Shown here in pieces: positions 33,901 through 42,056 of a stretch of DNA of 64,000 bases. The position numbers were made by a program, and so were the translations under genes. Source of the stretch: FEN-1099 sp964511015. Its GTDB lineage: Bacteria; Lernaellota; Lernaellaia; Lernaellales; Lernaellaceae. The stretch lies in contig CAZEDX010000006.1 in assembly GCA_964511015.1 (NCBI GenBank), positions 26,880-90,879 on the forward strand, read 5' to 3'. Under the pieces are notes generated by a model that saw only the letters and a list, made by a program, of their open reading frames with translations, did not search any database and was not told the DNA's origin. Position 1 is the first letter of the stretch; the number at the start of each line of letters is the position of its first letter.

Positions 33901-34994
33901 TGAATGTCCGTCAACTTCAACGTGGGAATTTCCTCAGATCGATAGCCCAACATCTGGCAGATCGAGCGGTTGCCGACGAAAAATCGCTGACTGCCCACCT
34001 CGGCCAACAGAATGCCGTCTGTGGATTGGTCAATAATGGCCCGGAACCGCTGTTCCGACTCTTGAAGCGCCTCGTGATCTAAGCCAGCCGCGATCACTCG
34101 CGAAGCGGTGTCCGCCAGATCCTCCAACAAGAGTAGTTCCTGGCTGTCGAGAGGGCTTTTGCTGAATAGCGCCAGCACGCCGATCGGTTGGCCATCGCGG
34201 GACAACAACCGGTAACCCGCAAATGAAACCAAACCCAGCGAGCGAGCCCAGTCGTGCTGATGAATACGAGGATCATTGGGTACGTCGTTGGTGATGAAGC
34301 TGCGGTTTTCGCCGGTGGCAACGCGACCGATCTTGTAGGCTCCCAGCGGAACGCGCCGGTGATCGCCGTCCAAATGGGTGTACCGGCCCGAACTGGCGAT
34401 CAGGTGCAGGCACTTGTCACGTCGCTGACAGTGGTGCGCGCCGGGGGGGGGGGGATTGGCGTGCATGCATCCGTGCGCACAGAGATCGCCAGGTCGAGTG
34501 ACCCAAATCCGCGCAAAATCCGCGCCTAGCGCTTCGACCACGCCGTCGGTGATCAGTTTCAGCTTTTCGCTGAGGTCGCCACTGACAAAAAGGCTTTCCT
34601 TGAGTTTGCTGATGCGCCGGACCTGTTCCAAGTGCCGGTTCATCTGCTTCGCCGCGGCGGCAACTCCTGGTTGTAACGTCCACACCAACCCAGCTTCTTC
34701 TCCTTCGAACCGGCAGACTCTGCAAGTCAGACGGGTTGGCGATTCACCGACCGTGAAAACCGACGACTCGCTGACCGGCTCCTGCGTCAGGGTGTCCCAA
34801 TTGGGACGATCGTCCGGAGTAAACAATTCCTTCACGGACTGTCCAAGCAATTCTGGCGCAGCCCGTCGGAGAAGTCTGGATGCGGCTGGATTTGCGTAGA
34901 TGATCCGTTGGTCAAGGTCAGTGGCTAGAATGGCATCAGGCAAAGCATCGAGCATGTGACGGAAAGCACCAGTTGTTTTCCTCTCGGTCGTCAT
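30930..34994 (-). CDS. Hybrid sensor histidine kinase: PAS-GAF-(PAS)5-HisKA-HATPase-REC
   Basis: 1354 residues, soluble. PAS1 at about 5-110. A GAF domain follows (145-300) containing a Cys/His-rich loop (CAHGC, then HHCQRRDKC near residue 175) likely to bind metal or a cofactor. Five more PAS domains begin near 315, 440, 585, 715 and 840. The HisKA H-box AGGVAHDFNN is at about 990. The HATPase N-box LVNLVVNARDAMPDGG (1098) precedes the G-boxes TDTGHGIEE and GKGTGLGLSMVYG. A C-terminal receiver (from about 1235) has ILLVEDEE and phospho-acceptor Asp in MLTDVV. The ATG at 34994 has GGAAGG 6 bases upstream. No output regulator is adjacent. Confidence 0.93.
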   Translation of the reverse strand: MTTERKTTGAFRHMLDALPDAILATDLDQRIIYANPAASRLLRRAAPELLGQSVKELFTPDDRPNWDTLTQEPVSESSVFTVGESPTRLTCRVCRFEGEEAGLVWTLQPGVAAAAKQMNRHLEQVRRISKLKESLFVSGDLSEKLKLITDGVVEALGADFARIWVTRPGDLCAHGCMHANPPPPGAHHCQRRDKCLHLIASSGRYTHLDGDHRRVPLGAYKIGRVATGENRSFITNDVPNDPRIHQHDWARSLGLVSFAGYRLLSRDGQPIGVLALFSKSPLDSQELLLLEDLADTASRVIAAGLDHEALQESEQRFRAIIDQSTDGILLAEVGSQRFFVGNRSICQMLGYRSEEIPTLKLTDIHPSEELPHVVEQFDRMARREITAAPNLVVKRKDGTLFTADVNATPVEIGSKTYLIGSFRDVTELRATEAALREVQQRLISILECSPIPSFVIDQNHQVIYWNHALAEISGVSKEEVLGTNQHWRAFYPIERPCLADLLLSGKSEDVEAFYAGKYQRSPLVPDAYDATDFFPHMRGGKGAWLRFTAAAIRDGTGKLYGAVETLEDITAHHLAEEALRKSEERHRVMTENMQETVWLMDMNLKSVYISPSVYRTRGYTIDELNAMTLDQHLTPNSLAKALPVLAELLDPTKVADPTYRPTISMEMEFYKKDGSTFWSDNTFVLLRDENGRATGILGVGRDTTERRRMEDTLAEREETFRALAEYSSDTIMRFDRLHRHLYVNPAVEAAVGIPPAAFIGKTHEELGFPPDLCRLWADIIDSVFRSGKPDRQELQLPNGMWIDWLLTPEFAPEGSVRAVIASARDITERKRVEQALRESEARYRLIAENVGDIIWTVDLNWRYTFISPSVTRVRGFTVEEAMAQSPMEALTPDSYERTIKRFAEEMALEASGEADPTRVMTIDWELRCKDGSIIWTENDISFLRDNQGNAIGMIGVTHDVTERKRAEEERLKLEDQLRQSQKMEAIGRLAGGVAHDFNNILTGIIGYAEMLLQGLNPLDPSFQDLREIKKAAERASSLTAQLLAFSRKQIIDPRIIDLNALVYDASAMLKRLVGEDIDYVFKPDPAIGRVRVDPGQMEQILVNLVVNARDAMPDGGLLTVETSNVVVGEDFVRKTPDATPRPYVRLTVTDTGHGIEEHALKHLFEPFFTTKEKGKGTGLGLSMVYGSVRQNHGFINVDSKLGVGTTFSVYMPRVAGDIEFAAAPTKTNAPRGVETILLVEDEEMVRTLAKKALERHGYRVLAADGGGSALLLCADQHEVIDLMLTDVVLRGMNGHALYAKLKPLRPGLRVIYMSGYTEDVVAHHGVLDKGTDFIHKPFTIEVLLRKVREVLDRQ

Positions 34995-35146
34995 TTTCCG
35001 CCTTCCGGATCTCGCCGGAATCACTGGATTTTTATCTGCCGGGCGCCCTTGTCATCGTCTTGCCAGCCAACCAAGCCAGCCCTCGGTTGCTGTGAAAATT
35101 GCCATTCGTAGCTTACACTACATTAGCAGTATTCGGAATATCCCGC

Positions 35147-35323
35147 ATGGAAAAAGAGGAATTATTGAGCCGTTGCCCAAGGTTGGACAATCCGGCCGTC
35201 AGAGTCCGCCAGCATTGTCGGCCCAAGCCGAACCACTTGCCTTTTTGTGTAAGCAATAATGTGGCTTGTGCGGAGTGCAATAACCACACTGATGAGGGGG
35301 TAGGAGACGGACGATCATTGTAG
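35147..35323 (+). CDS. Small cysteine-rich protein
   Basis: 58 residues from ATG 35147. The segment LLSRCPRLDNP, then HCRPKPNHLPFC and ACAECN, recalls a family of short deltaproteobacterial proteins with a Cys-Pro-Arg-Leu opening and paired cysteines, probably metal binding. The ribosome site is weak. If the adjacent G-run (35296-35300) contains one base too many, as the next entry suggests, the true stop would be TAG at about 35301 and the protein would end after NNHTDEG. Modest confidence. Confidence 0.45.
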   Translation: MEKEELLSRCPRLDNPAVRVRQHCRPKPNHLPFCVSNNVACAECNNHTDEGVGDGRSL

Positions 35324-35612
35324 CTTTGGCGCTTCTGGTGTCTCTGTTTTGGGTGGCGAAGTGCACGACCGGCAACGATGACGACGATGGCAACGGCAAC
35401 GATCAGTCATCAACAACAACTACTGTGACCAGGTGCAGGAAGGCGACGAATACCAGAACGTCGATTTCTGCATTGCGCAGCCGGAGAACGACGAGTGTAA
35501 CGCCGGCGAAGCCAACACGACTTGTTTGCAAGAAAGCCTGGATCAAACCACACTTGTTGGTGAAGCCATGCTTGAATGCGAGTGTGACTGCTCCGCGACC
35601 GATTCGTGCTGA
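35292..35612 (+). pseudogene. Frameshifted Cys-rich lipoprotein gene
   Basis: One frame (35302-35403) encodes RRRTIIVALALLVSLFWVAKC, an ideal lipoprotein signal, plus TTGNDDDD. Another frame then carries on as NNNYCDQVQEGDEYQNVDFC and further cysteines to TDSC and a stop at 35612. An ATG at 35292 is in the same frame as the stop. It is separated from the signal sequence by an apparent extra base in the GGGGG run, and the join near 35403 lacks a base. Alternatively AGGAG at 35302 precedes an ATC where an ATG would be expected. Either it is a decayed gene or there are two sequencing indels. Confidence 0.6.
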
Positions 35613-37034
35613 TCAGCGTCCGAAAATGAATCCGCGCACAAAACCCCAGGCCGCTTGCAGCAGAATCTTGCGACCGCTAGCCTCGCGTAGGCGCAACAGG
35701 TAGTGCGCGATCACCCGGGCGCGCAGGTAAAAACGGCGGTAGAGGCGGCGTCGGAAAACAGACAACTCGCGTGCCGTCAGCCCGTCTGGTTCGAATACCA
35801 CCTCATGCTCGCTCATCTGCTCGTAGCCGCCCACCAGGCGCCCCTTGTGCTCGATTTCCGCGGTCAATTCCGCGCCGGGGAACGGCGTATAGAAGCTCAT
35901 CATCACGTCGTCCAACGGTGCCTGAAGTAGGAAGCTGCGGGTGGCTGCCAGCGTTTCGCGCGTTTCACCCGGGGCGCCAAGCATGATGAATGCCTTGGTC
36001 GAAATGCCGGCGCGGCGCACGGTGGTGATGGCCGCGATAGCGTCTTCAACCAGCACCCCTTTGCCCAATACGCGGAGCATATCGTCGCTGCCTGATTCCA
36101 CACCAAAAGCTACCTGCCAACAGCCGGCCTTGGCCAGTTCGCTCAGTGCGAACGGCGTCAGTTTCTGATCGACCCGGCCCTGGCAGGAGAACGACAATGG
36201 CAAGCCCGAGCGCTGGATGTGTCGGCACAGTTCCACCAACCGTCCTTCGTCGAAAAACAGGCTTTCGTCGTGGAAGGCGAAATCAATGATCGAGTAGTGC
36301 CGGTAAAGGTGTTCCATCATGTCGAAAACGCGGCCGGCGCTGTGCGAGCGTAGCTTGCGGCCGAACACCGAGCGGTCGCAGAAGGTGCAGCGGTAGGGGC
36401 AGCCGCGCGAGGTAAATAGGATCGTCGAGGGCAGCCGGTAGGTCGATTGGGGGCTGGGGCGGTAACGACGCGGCAGATCGGGGAACAGGTCCCACGCCGG
36501 CAGCGGCAGTTCATCGAGGTCGCGGAACAGCGGCCGGGGCTTGCCGCGTCGCACATCGCCGCCGTCGCGGTAAGCCACGCCTTTGACGGCCGCGACATCG
36601 CCTTCGTTTTCGACCTCGGCGAAAGCCTCGAGGGCGGTGGCTTCTCCTTCGCCCAGCACGGCGAAATCGAGCGAACGGTAGGTATCGAGTGTCTGTTCCG
36701 GCTGGCTGGTCACGTGGGGGCCGCCGATGAGTGTTACGCAGTCCGGCACAAGCTGTTTTACCTTTGCCGCCACCTGGGCCGCGAGGTGAATGCTCATCGT
36801 CGTGGCGGTTAGCCCCACCACCAGCGGGTTCTGTGTCGCGATTACCTGAGCCGTGTGCGACACGTCATAGCCCAACGCCGCCGCGTCGATAAGTGAAACG
36901 TCGATCTCGCGTGTGCGCAGGTAGGCGGCGATGTAGGCAAGCCCGAGGTTAGGCAAACTATTGCCCACCACGGCGAGTTTGCCGTATCGCGCTTCCGCGC
37001 TGAGCGGCGGATTGACCAGCACAAAATCGGCCAC
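35613..37034 (-). CDS. B12-binding-domain radical SAM protein
   Basis: 473 residues. N-terminal cobalamin-binding Rossmann domain (1-150, FVLVNPPLSAEARYG... and LIGGPHVTSQPEQTL; no DxHxxG motif). The radical SAM domain follows with the cluster motif SRGCPYRCTFCDRSVFG at about 208-222, FHDESLFFD, and GVESGSDDMLRVLGKG. The C-terminal helical part is typical of the BchE/HpnJ group. It could methylate or cyclise a lipid, tetrapyrrole or natural product; the substrate is unknown. GTG start with AAGGA 8 bases upstream. It converges with the frameshifted lipoprotein and follows the BtrH-like gene. Confidence 0.9.
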   Translation of the reverse strand: MADFVLVNPPLSAEARYGKLAVVGNSLPNLGLAYIAAYLRTREIDVSLIDAAALGYDVSHTAQVIATQNPLVVGLTATTMSIHLAAQVAAKVKQLVPDCVTLIGGPHVTSQPEQTLDTYRSLDFAVLGEGEATALEAFAEVENEGDVAAVKGVAYRDGGDVRRGKPRPLFRDLDELPLPAWDLFPDLPRRYRPSPQSTYRLPSTILFTSRGCPYRCTFCDRSVFGRKLRSHSAGRVFDMMEHLYRHYSIIDFAFHDESLFFDEGRLVELCRHIQRSGLPLSFSCQGRVDQKLTPFALSELAKAGCWQVAFGVESGSDDMLRVLGKGVLVEDAIAAITTVRRAGISTKAFIMLGAPGETRETLAATRSFLLQAPLDDVMMSFYTPFPGAELTAEIEHKGRLVGGYEQMSEHEVVFEPDGLTARELSVFRRRLYRRFYLRARVIAHYLLRLREASGRKILLQAAWGFVRGFIFGR

Positions 37035-37096
37035 GTCGGGTTTCCTTGGTTGACCTCGGCTATCCTAGCCTTGGCGCGGGGCGAAAAGCAAAACTT

Positions 37097-38104
37097 TTAT
37101 GACGGTATGCCTGGGCCGCGACACTGCCCGGCGTTTTCATGATAGGCCCGTTCGAGCCGTGCGATTTCACCCAGGCGCGCACTGGCCTCGTCGAAGCCGG
37201 TCGGCATGTCGCGTTCGCTAATGTCATGCAACAGCAGCGCGAAGTCAGTCCAGGCCTCCGCGATAACACGCATCTGCTCGATCAGGCCGCGCGCCACGAT
37301 ATCCGGACAATACGGTACGGCTTGTTCGAGAAATTCGACGTACATGCGCCGGAAATTGCCGCCGCCAGTCCCGCGGCGTTCGATCACCTGATAGCCGAAA
37401 CGTGCGCACCACCGCCAATCGGGAACCTGGTTCCAGCCCGGCAACTCGCGCGCCGCCGCTTCCAACGCGGTCAGTCCGAAGATCGGCAAAGCCGGGGCGA
37501 GCATGCGTTGCGCGGTCAAGGCCAGTGCAGCCGGCACGGCGCGTTCCAGCGGCGTCAGCTCGTGCGGGAGTCGCCACTGGAACCAATCATTGGCCAGGTC
37601 GAACGGCAAGACGGTGTCGGTGCGGGCGCGCGTCAGGCTGGCCAGCGGCACAACTTGCGGTTCCGGGAACTGGTTATCGCCGATCACCGCCAGTTGGCGT
37701 TCTTCGTCGTAACCGATCACCATGACGCGGTGGCCGCCGAAATGGGTTTTGGTTTGGTAGAAGTCGAGCCAGCGCAGGTCGACGCCGATCATCGCCGGCC
37801 GGCCGGCGTCGATTTCGCCTTTTACCCACGACCAGCCTTCGGCGTTGTCGCGGGTACGGCGAATGACGACGTTTGCGCCAAGCGCCTGCAAGCAGTCGAT
37901 TTCCAGGTTTGGACCGCGGCCCAACCACATGCGGGTTGGGCGACCCTGATCGTTGGCGAGATAGAAAAAGGTGATGCCGGAGCCCAGGCCGAGGCACAAC
38001 GGTTCGGTGATCGGATGGCCGTAGAACTGGAACAAATTGCTCAGCGTCGTGGTGCCGCAATGACGCCCCGCCCGGTGGCGGTAGTTCGGAACCATCACTC
38101 GCAT
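37097..38104 (-). CDS. BtrH N-terminal-like (papain-fold) protein
   Basis: 335 residues. Matches the BtrH/DUF4872 pattern: the Cys nucleophile in RHCGTTTLSNLFQFYGHP, LGLGSGITFFYLAN, then GGHRVMVIGYDEERQLAVIGD with the partner His and Asp. BtrH transfers an acyl group from a carrier protein in butirosin biosynthesis; relatives without the pathway are unassigned. The C-terminal 130 residues are helical. GAGG 4 bases before the ATG at 38104. It lies 62 bases upstream of the radical SAM gene on the same strand, so the two probably act together. Confidence 0.78.
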   Translation of the reverse strand: MRVMVPNYRHRAGRHCGTTTLSNLFQFYGHPITEPLCLGLGSGITFFYLANDQGRPTRMWLGRGPNLEIDCLQALGANVVIRRTRDNAEGWSWVKGEIDAGRPAMIGVDLRWLDFYQTKTHFGGHRVMVIGYDEERQLAVIGDNQFPEPQVVPLASLTRARTDTVLPFDLANDWFQWRLPHELTPLERAVPAALALTAQRMLAPALPIFGLTALEAAARELPGWNQVPDWRWCARFGYQVIERRGTGGGNFRRMYVEFLEQAVPYCPDIVARGLIEQMRVIAEAWTDFALLLHDISERDMPTGFDEASARLGEIARLERAYHENAGQCRGPGIPS

Positions 38105-38248
38105 GAAGCCTCAACCTTGTCCGTTTGCCGTCAATGTACGGCGGCCGCAAACGAACCGTCAAGCAAAACGGCGCGACGTTTGACACTCGGTGAGGCCGAT
38201 GCTAGACAATCCGAGTTTTTCCGGACCCGAACCGGGGGTTTGGTGGTG

Positions 38249-39604
38249 ATGGCTAAGCGCGTTTCACGAGTCTTGCCACTCCTCGTCTTGCTGGCGGTGC
38301 TGACTGGGTGCGGCAAACAGCCCAACATCGTTATCGTGTTGGTCGATACCCTGCGGGCCGACACCGTGGGCGCTTATGGCTACCAACGGAAAGTCACCCC
38401 GCATATTGACGAGCTGGCGAAGAAATCGATCGTCTTCAAAAACGCGCACGCGGCGGCCAGTTGGACCGTACCCAGCGTCACCTCGCTGTTCACCGGCGTC
38501 TACCCTTGGTCACACGGCGTGATCTACGCCGAAATCGGCGACCGCACGATCAAGACCCAGCAGAAACTCAGCGACAAGTTCGTCACGCTGGCCGAGTCGT
38601 TCAAACAGCGCGGCTATACCACCTTCTGCATCTCGGCCAACTACCACTTGCATGAACAATACGGCCTGGCGCAAGGCTTCGATTACGACAAGGTGTTCTA
38701 TTTTTCCGACCGCGAGCAGGTCGACGGCCAGGTCCGCCTCTGGTTGCCGGAAATCAAGCGACTCCAGCAGCACGGTAAGCCGTATTTGTTCTATGTCCAT
38801 TACTTCGATCCGCATCTCCCGTACAAGTACGTGGAACCGTTCACCGCTCAGGTGAACAGCCAGATCACCATCGAAGATGCAACGCGCTGGGGCGCCATTG
38901 ACCTGAACAGCACCAAGCAGCGGGAAGACTATCTGGCCGATCCGAACAAGATGCGATTGATTCGTGATCTGTACGACGGCGAAGTAGCCGCCGCTGACGA
39001 TTCGGTCGGCAGACTGCTGGCCCAGTTGCCGGACCTGGACAACACGCTGGTCGTTTTCATTTCCGATCATGGCGAGGCCTTCGGCGAACACCAGAATTTT
39101 TCGCACGGCGGCGACCTGTATACCGAGACGTTACGCGTGCCGCTGATGGTGAAATTGCCGAAAAACGCACACGCCGGCCTGGTAGTACAGGATCAGGTCA
39201 GCTTGATTGACCTTTACCCGACGCTGATAAAACTTGTCGGCGGAGAAAAGCCCAAATACCTGGCCGGCGTCGACCTGGCGCCACTGTGGTCCGGCGGCCA
39301 GTTGGCTTCGCGCATGTTGTTTGCGATGACCCAGCGTTCGTCGAAATACGTGTGGTTCGGCGCCATCGGCCCACAATACAAATTGCTGTACCACGATAGC
39401 GCGAACCGCTACGAATTGTATGACATGGAAGAAGACCCGCACGAATTGAACAACGTACTCGCTAGCCAGAGCGACATCGCTAAGGAATACCGCAATATCC
39501 TAGCCAAGGCGCGCCGTACGCCGTTGCTGTACAACCCCGGAGTCGTCGGCGCGCCGATGAGCGACGAGCTGCGCAACACCTTGCGCACGTTGGGCTATCT
39601 TTAA
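38249..39604 (+). CDS. Sulfatase-like lipoprotein (alkaline phosphatase superfamily)
   Basis: 451 residues. Lipobox LTGC, then NIVIVLVDTLRADTVGAYGY (first metal Asp pair). The catalytic position is ASWTVPSVTSLFTGVYP, where true sulfatases have Cys or Ser in Cys-x-Pro-Ser. Then come YVHYFDPHLPY, VVFISDHGEAFGEH (metal Asp-His), SHGGDLYTETLRVPLM and the C-terminus LRTLGYL. The Thr at the nucleophile site means no formylglycine, so phosphatase, phosphodiesterase or phosphotransferase chemistry is more likely. Starts: ATG 38249, or GTG codons just before it. Anchored in a membrane facing the periplasm. Confidence 0.87.
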   Translation: MAKRVSRVLPLLVLLAVLTGCGKQPNIVIVLVDTLRADTVGAYGYQRKVTPHIDELAKKSIVFKNAHAAASWTVPSVTSLFTGVYPWSHGVIYAEIGDRTIKTQQKLSDKFVTLAESFKQRGYTTFCISANYHLHEQYGLAQGFDYDKVFYFSDREQVDGQVRLWLPEIKRLQQHGKPYLFYVHYFDPHLPYKYVEPFTAQVNSQITIEDATRWGAIDLNSTKQREDYLADPNKMRLIRDLYDGEVAAADDSVGRLLAQLPDLDNTLVVFISDHGEAFGEHQNFSHGGDLYTETLRVPLMVKLPKNAHAGLVVQDQVSLIDLYPTLIKLVGGEKPKYLAGVDLAPLWSGGQLASRMLFAMTQRSSKYVWFGAIGPQYKLLYHDSANRYELYDMEEDPHELNNVLASQSDIAKEYRNILAKARRTPLLYNPGVVGAPMSDELRNTLRTLGYL

Positions 39605-39637
39605 GCCCACGCTGGCGAAAGACAAGCTAGATATTGT

Positions 39638-39665
39638 TTGTATATACGGTGATTTGTGGTATGAT
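39638..39665 (+). promoter_or_regulatory. Sigma-70-like promoter of the beta-barrel gene
   Basis: TTGTAT (39638-39643) and TATGAT (39660-39665) with a 16-base spacer, 42 bases before the start codon, in an AT-rich pocket of otherwise GC-rich DNA. Confidence 0.55.
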
Positions 39666-39706
39666 CGCGCCATCGAAACCATTTCTGGCCCCAAAGAGGA
39701 GGGAAC

Positions 39707-40387
39707 ATGAAGAAGTACGGCTTTTTGTTTTTTGTATTGATGGCGGTAATGGTGTTTGCTGCCTGGCCGGCCCAGGCCGCACGCGGTGGCGGCGGTGGCG
39801 GTGGCGGCGGTGAAGCCCCGACTTTTGGCGCCGGCACGATGATGCTGGGCGGCGATTTCAATTTCCGTCTCGCCTCGGGCGGCACGACGATCGATCCGGA
39901 CGGCGGCGACGAGATCGAAATCGATAATTTCTACTTTGATTTGACCGGCCTGTTTGGCTACTTCATCATCAACCGGCTGGAAATTGGCCCGACCCTCGAG
40001 TTCAGCTACGAATCTTCGGAGCAGGATGACCAAGGCAAGAACAAAGAAACCGATTGGGGTATCGGCGCGCACGTTGGCTATTTCTACCCGGTCGGTTCGC
40101 GCATCTCGATCTTCGGCATGATGGTCATCGGCTACGCCAAGAACGCTACCGAATTCGATCCCGATGACGAAGACGCCAACAAGCAGACCACCGAAGCCAG
40201 CGGCTTCGCGCTCGAACCGCGCTTCGGCGCGATGTACGGCATCAATCGGCACCTCGGCCTGACCGGCTCGCTGTACTATCGCTATTTCAGCGGCAGCGGC
40301 AATCAGGACACCGGCGACGCCGACAACGACTACGACGTCAAGAGCAGCGAGTACGGTTTGAAACTCGGCTTGGCCGCGTTCTTCTAG
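39707..40387 (+). CDS. Outer-membrane beta-barrel protein
   Basis: 226 residues. Signal peptide (MKKYGFLFFVLMAVMVFAAWPAQA) and a run of nine glycines. Alternating beta-strands follow (MMLGGDFNFRLA, NRLEIGPTLEFSYES, WGIGAHVGYFYPV, GLTGSLYYRYFSG), ending in a terminal Phe after YGLKLGLAAFF, the classic signal for barrel insertion by BamA. The size fits an eight-stranded barrel. A strong GAGGAGG lies before the ATG; it has its own promoter and terminator, so it is probably well expressed. Confidence 0.88.
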   Translation: MKKYGFLFFVLMAVMVFAAWPAQAARGGGGGGGGGEAPTFGAGTMMLGGDFNFRLASGGTTIDPDGGDEIEIDNFYFDLTGLFGYFIINRLEIGPTLEFSYESSEQDDQGKNKETDWGIGAHVGYFYPVGSRISIFGMMVIGYAKNATEFDPDDEDANKQTTEASGFALEPRFGAMYGINRHLGLTGSLYYRYFSGSGNQDTGDADNDYDVKSSEYGLKLGLAAFF

Positions 40388-40406
40388 ACTACTCGTTCGT
40401 GAAACG

Positions 40407-40434
40407 AAAACGGCCGCCCCGCGGGGCGGCCGTT
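40407..40434. terminator. Bidirectional intrinsic terminator
   Basis: A perfect inverted repeat: AAAACGGCCGCCCC pairs with GGGGCGGCCGTTT. T-runs lie on both sides, between the barrel gene and the convergent glycosyltransferase gene. Confidence 0.85.
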
Positions 40435-40439
40435 TCTGT

Positions 40440-42056
40440 TTAGCGCACCGCTGGCCGCCGCCGGTAGAGGTAGTAAGGATCGTTGAACCCATTGAGTTGA
40501 TAAACCAGCCACCGCCGCCGATTCTGGAACGAATGGAACAGTTCATAGTCATCGTGCGCCAACAAGTAGCGCGGTACTTGGTCGAGCGGTGCTTTCGCCA
40601 AGCTGGGGATGCGCGCGCGCAAGAACTGCAGCTGCTCGCCGCTGACGATCAGGAAGTCCGGATGATCGGCACTCCGTTGGCCGTTGGCGACAGCTTCCAG
40701 ATTCAGGTTGGTGACTGTTCCGCAGCCGAGCCGGCCTACTCCGTAGGCCCCCGGCTCAAAAGCGCCTACTGAATAGCCGGGCGGACAGGTCATGCGACCG
40801 AAGTAATCTTCTGCACGCCGGCGTACATCGTCACCCATGTCCCTAAACATTAGCGTGTCGGTAGCGGCGAATTGCAGCAATGCCGCTGTGGCCAGTGCGA
40901 TACCGCTTGCCCGAACGTACCAGCGTTCCGATGCGGCCAACCATCGGGCGCCACGCGCTGCCGCGGCGCCGACCAGCGGCAGACACAGGAACAGATAGGG
41001 GAAGCCCAAGTGCTGGTAGCGCACCGGAATGGCGAAGAGATAGACCGCCGCCGGCAGCGCCACCACCCAGATGCGTTGTGCGCGTCGACCGAAAACAAAA
41101 TAGAGGCCGAACAGGGTCAACAAGGCCAACGGCGTGGCATCGGCGGTCAGCCAGATGCCGCGCACGGCCAGAAACGGGTAGGCCAGCCATGATGTCTGTT
41201 GCGACTGCCAGAAGCCGACGCGTTTGGTGCCCGCGCCGACGAAATACGAGCGCAAGTGATCAATGAACAGCACCGGATCGTACCAAAGCAGGGATACGGC
41301 CGCGACCGTCAGGGCAAACGCGGCGACAAATACCGCCGCTGTCGCCATAGTCCGGCTGCGCCAGAGCGGTTCGCCTTGGGCGCGCGCCGTTTCCCACAAC
41401 AGCAACGGCAAGGGCAGAAGACAGAACGCGAAGTACTCCTTGTTGACGAACGCCGCGGCCGCGGCCATGCCTGCCAAAGCCGCCCACCAGAAGGATTCGC
41501 GGTTTCGCCAACGGTCCATGGCCAACAGCGACAGCAGCGCGAAAAAGACCAGCGGTATATTGGTGCCCGCATTGATCGCATAACGCACCCAGGCCGGGTG
41601 CAGCCCGCAAACCAAGGCTGTGAGCCAAGCCGCCAGCCGGCCGAGGTAAGGAGCCAGCAACACTCCCAACGTCGCCGCAGCCAGGGCCGCGAGCAGAGCG
41701 TGATACCAGGCGCTTAGCCGGCCCGTGCGGTTTTCGTAATGGAAAATCAGTTCGCTGTTGTCCAGCGGGGTCACGGTGCGCCAATCGCGCAGCGCGGGTT
41801 TCGGCTCGGTGGCGAGGTAGGCCAGATGCACTGCCGGCCAGTCAAGCAAGTGGGCGCCGACGCCGTACTTGAGGAACCCGCGTGATTCCCCGCGCAGCAA
41901 CAGCAGCACTTCGCTGTGATGCAATCGGTCCTGTTCGGTGATTGAGCGATGCAATCGCGCGCCGCTCCAGAGCGGGTAGGAGTAGAACGGGAACAGCAAC
42001 AACGCCAGCCAGGTGAAGGCTCGTCGGCGCAAGGCGGGCAGGTCGCGCAACTTCAC
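40440..42056 (-). CDS. Multi-pass membrane glycosyltransferase (PMT/ArnT-like, GT-C fold)
   Basis: 538 residues with about ten membrane segments and a C-terminal soluble part. The first outer loop carries acidic residues after the first helix (SITEQDRLHHSE), as GT-C enzymes do for polyprenyl-phosphate-sugar donors. GLHPAWVRYAINAGTN and LLAMDRWRNRES are typical intracellular/outer loop patterns. GTG at 42056 overlaps the stop of the SGNH/SUMF1 gene (GTGA), so they are coupled. It likely glycosylates an envelope component; the acceptor is unknown. Confidence 0.78.
   Translation of the reverse strand: MKLRDLPALRRRAFTWLALLLFPFYSYPLWSGARLHRSITEQDRLHHSEVLLLLRGESRGFLKYGVGAHLLDWPAVHLAYLATEPKPALRDWRTVTPLDNSELIFHYENRTGRLSAWYHALLAALAAATLGVLLAPYLGRLAAWLTALVCGLHPAWVRYAINAGTNIPLVFFALLSLLAMDRWRNRESFWWAALAGMAAAAAFVNKEYFAFCLLPLPLLLWETARAQGEPLWRSRTMATAAVFVAAFALTVAAVSLLWYDPVLFIDHLRSYFVGAGTKRVGFWQSQQTSWLAYPFLAVRGIWLTADATPLALLTLFGLYFVFGRRAQRIWVVALPAAVYLFAIPVRYQHLGFPYLFLCLPLVGAAAARGARWLAASERWYVRASGIALATAALLQFAATDTLMFRDMGDDVRRRAEDYFGRMTCPPGYSVGAFEPGAYGVGRLGCGTVTNLNLEAVANGQRSADHPDFLIVSGEQLQFLRARIPSLAKAPLDQVPRYLLAHDDYELFHSFQNRRRWLVYQLNGFNDPYYLYRRRPAVR

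Noticed and set aside
37139..38248. A long plus-strand frame extending the sulfatase-like gene 370 residues upstream
   Set aside because: It runs antisense to the BtrH-like gene, is low in protein-like character, and the real protein starts with a lipoprotein signal at 38249.
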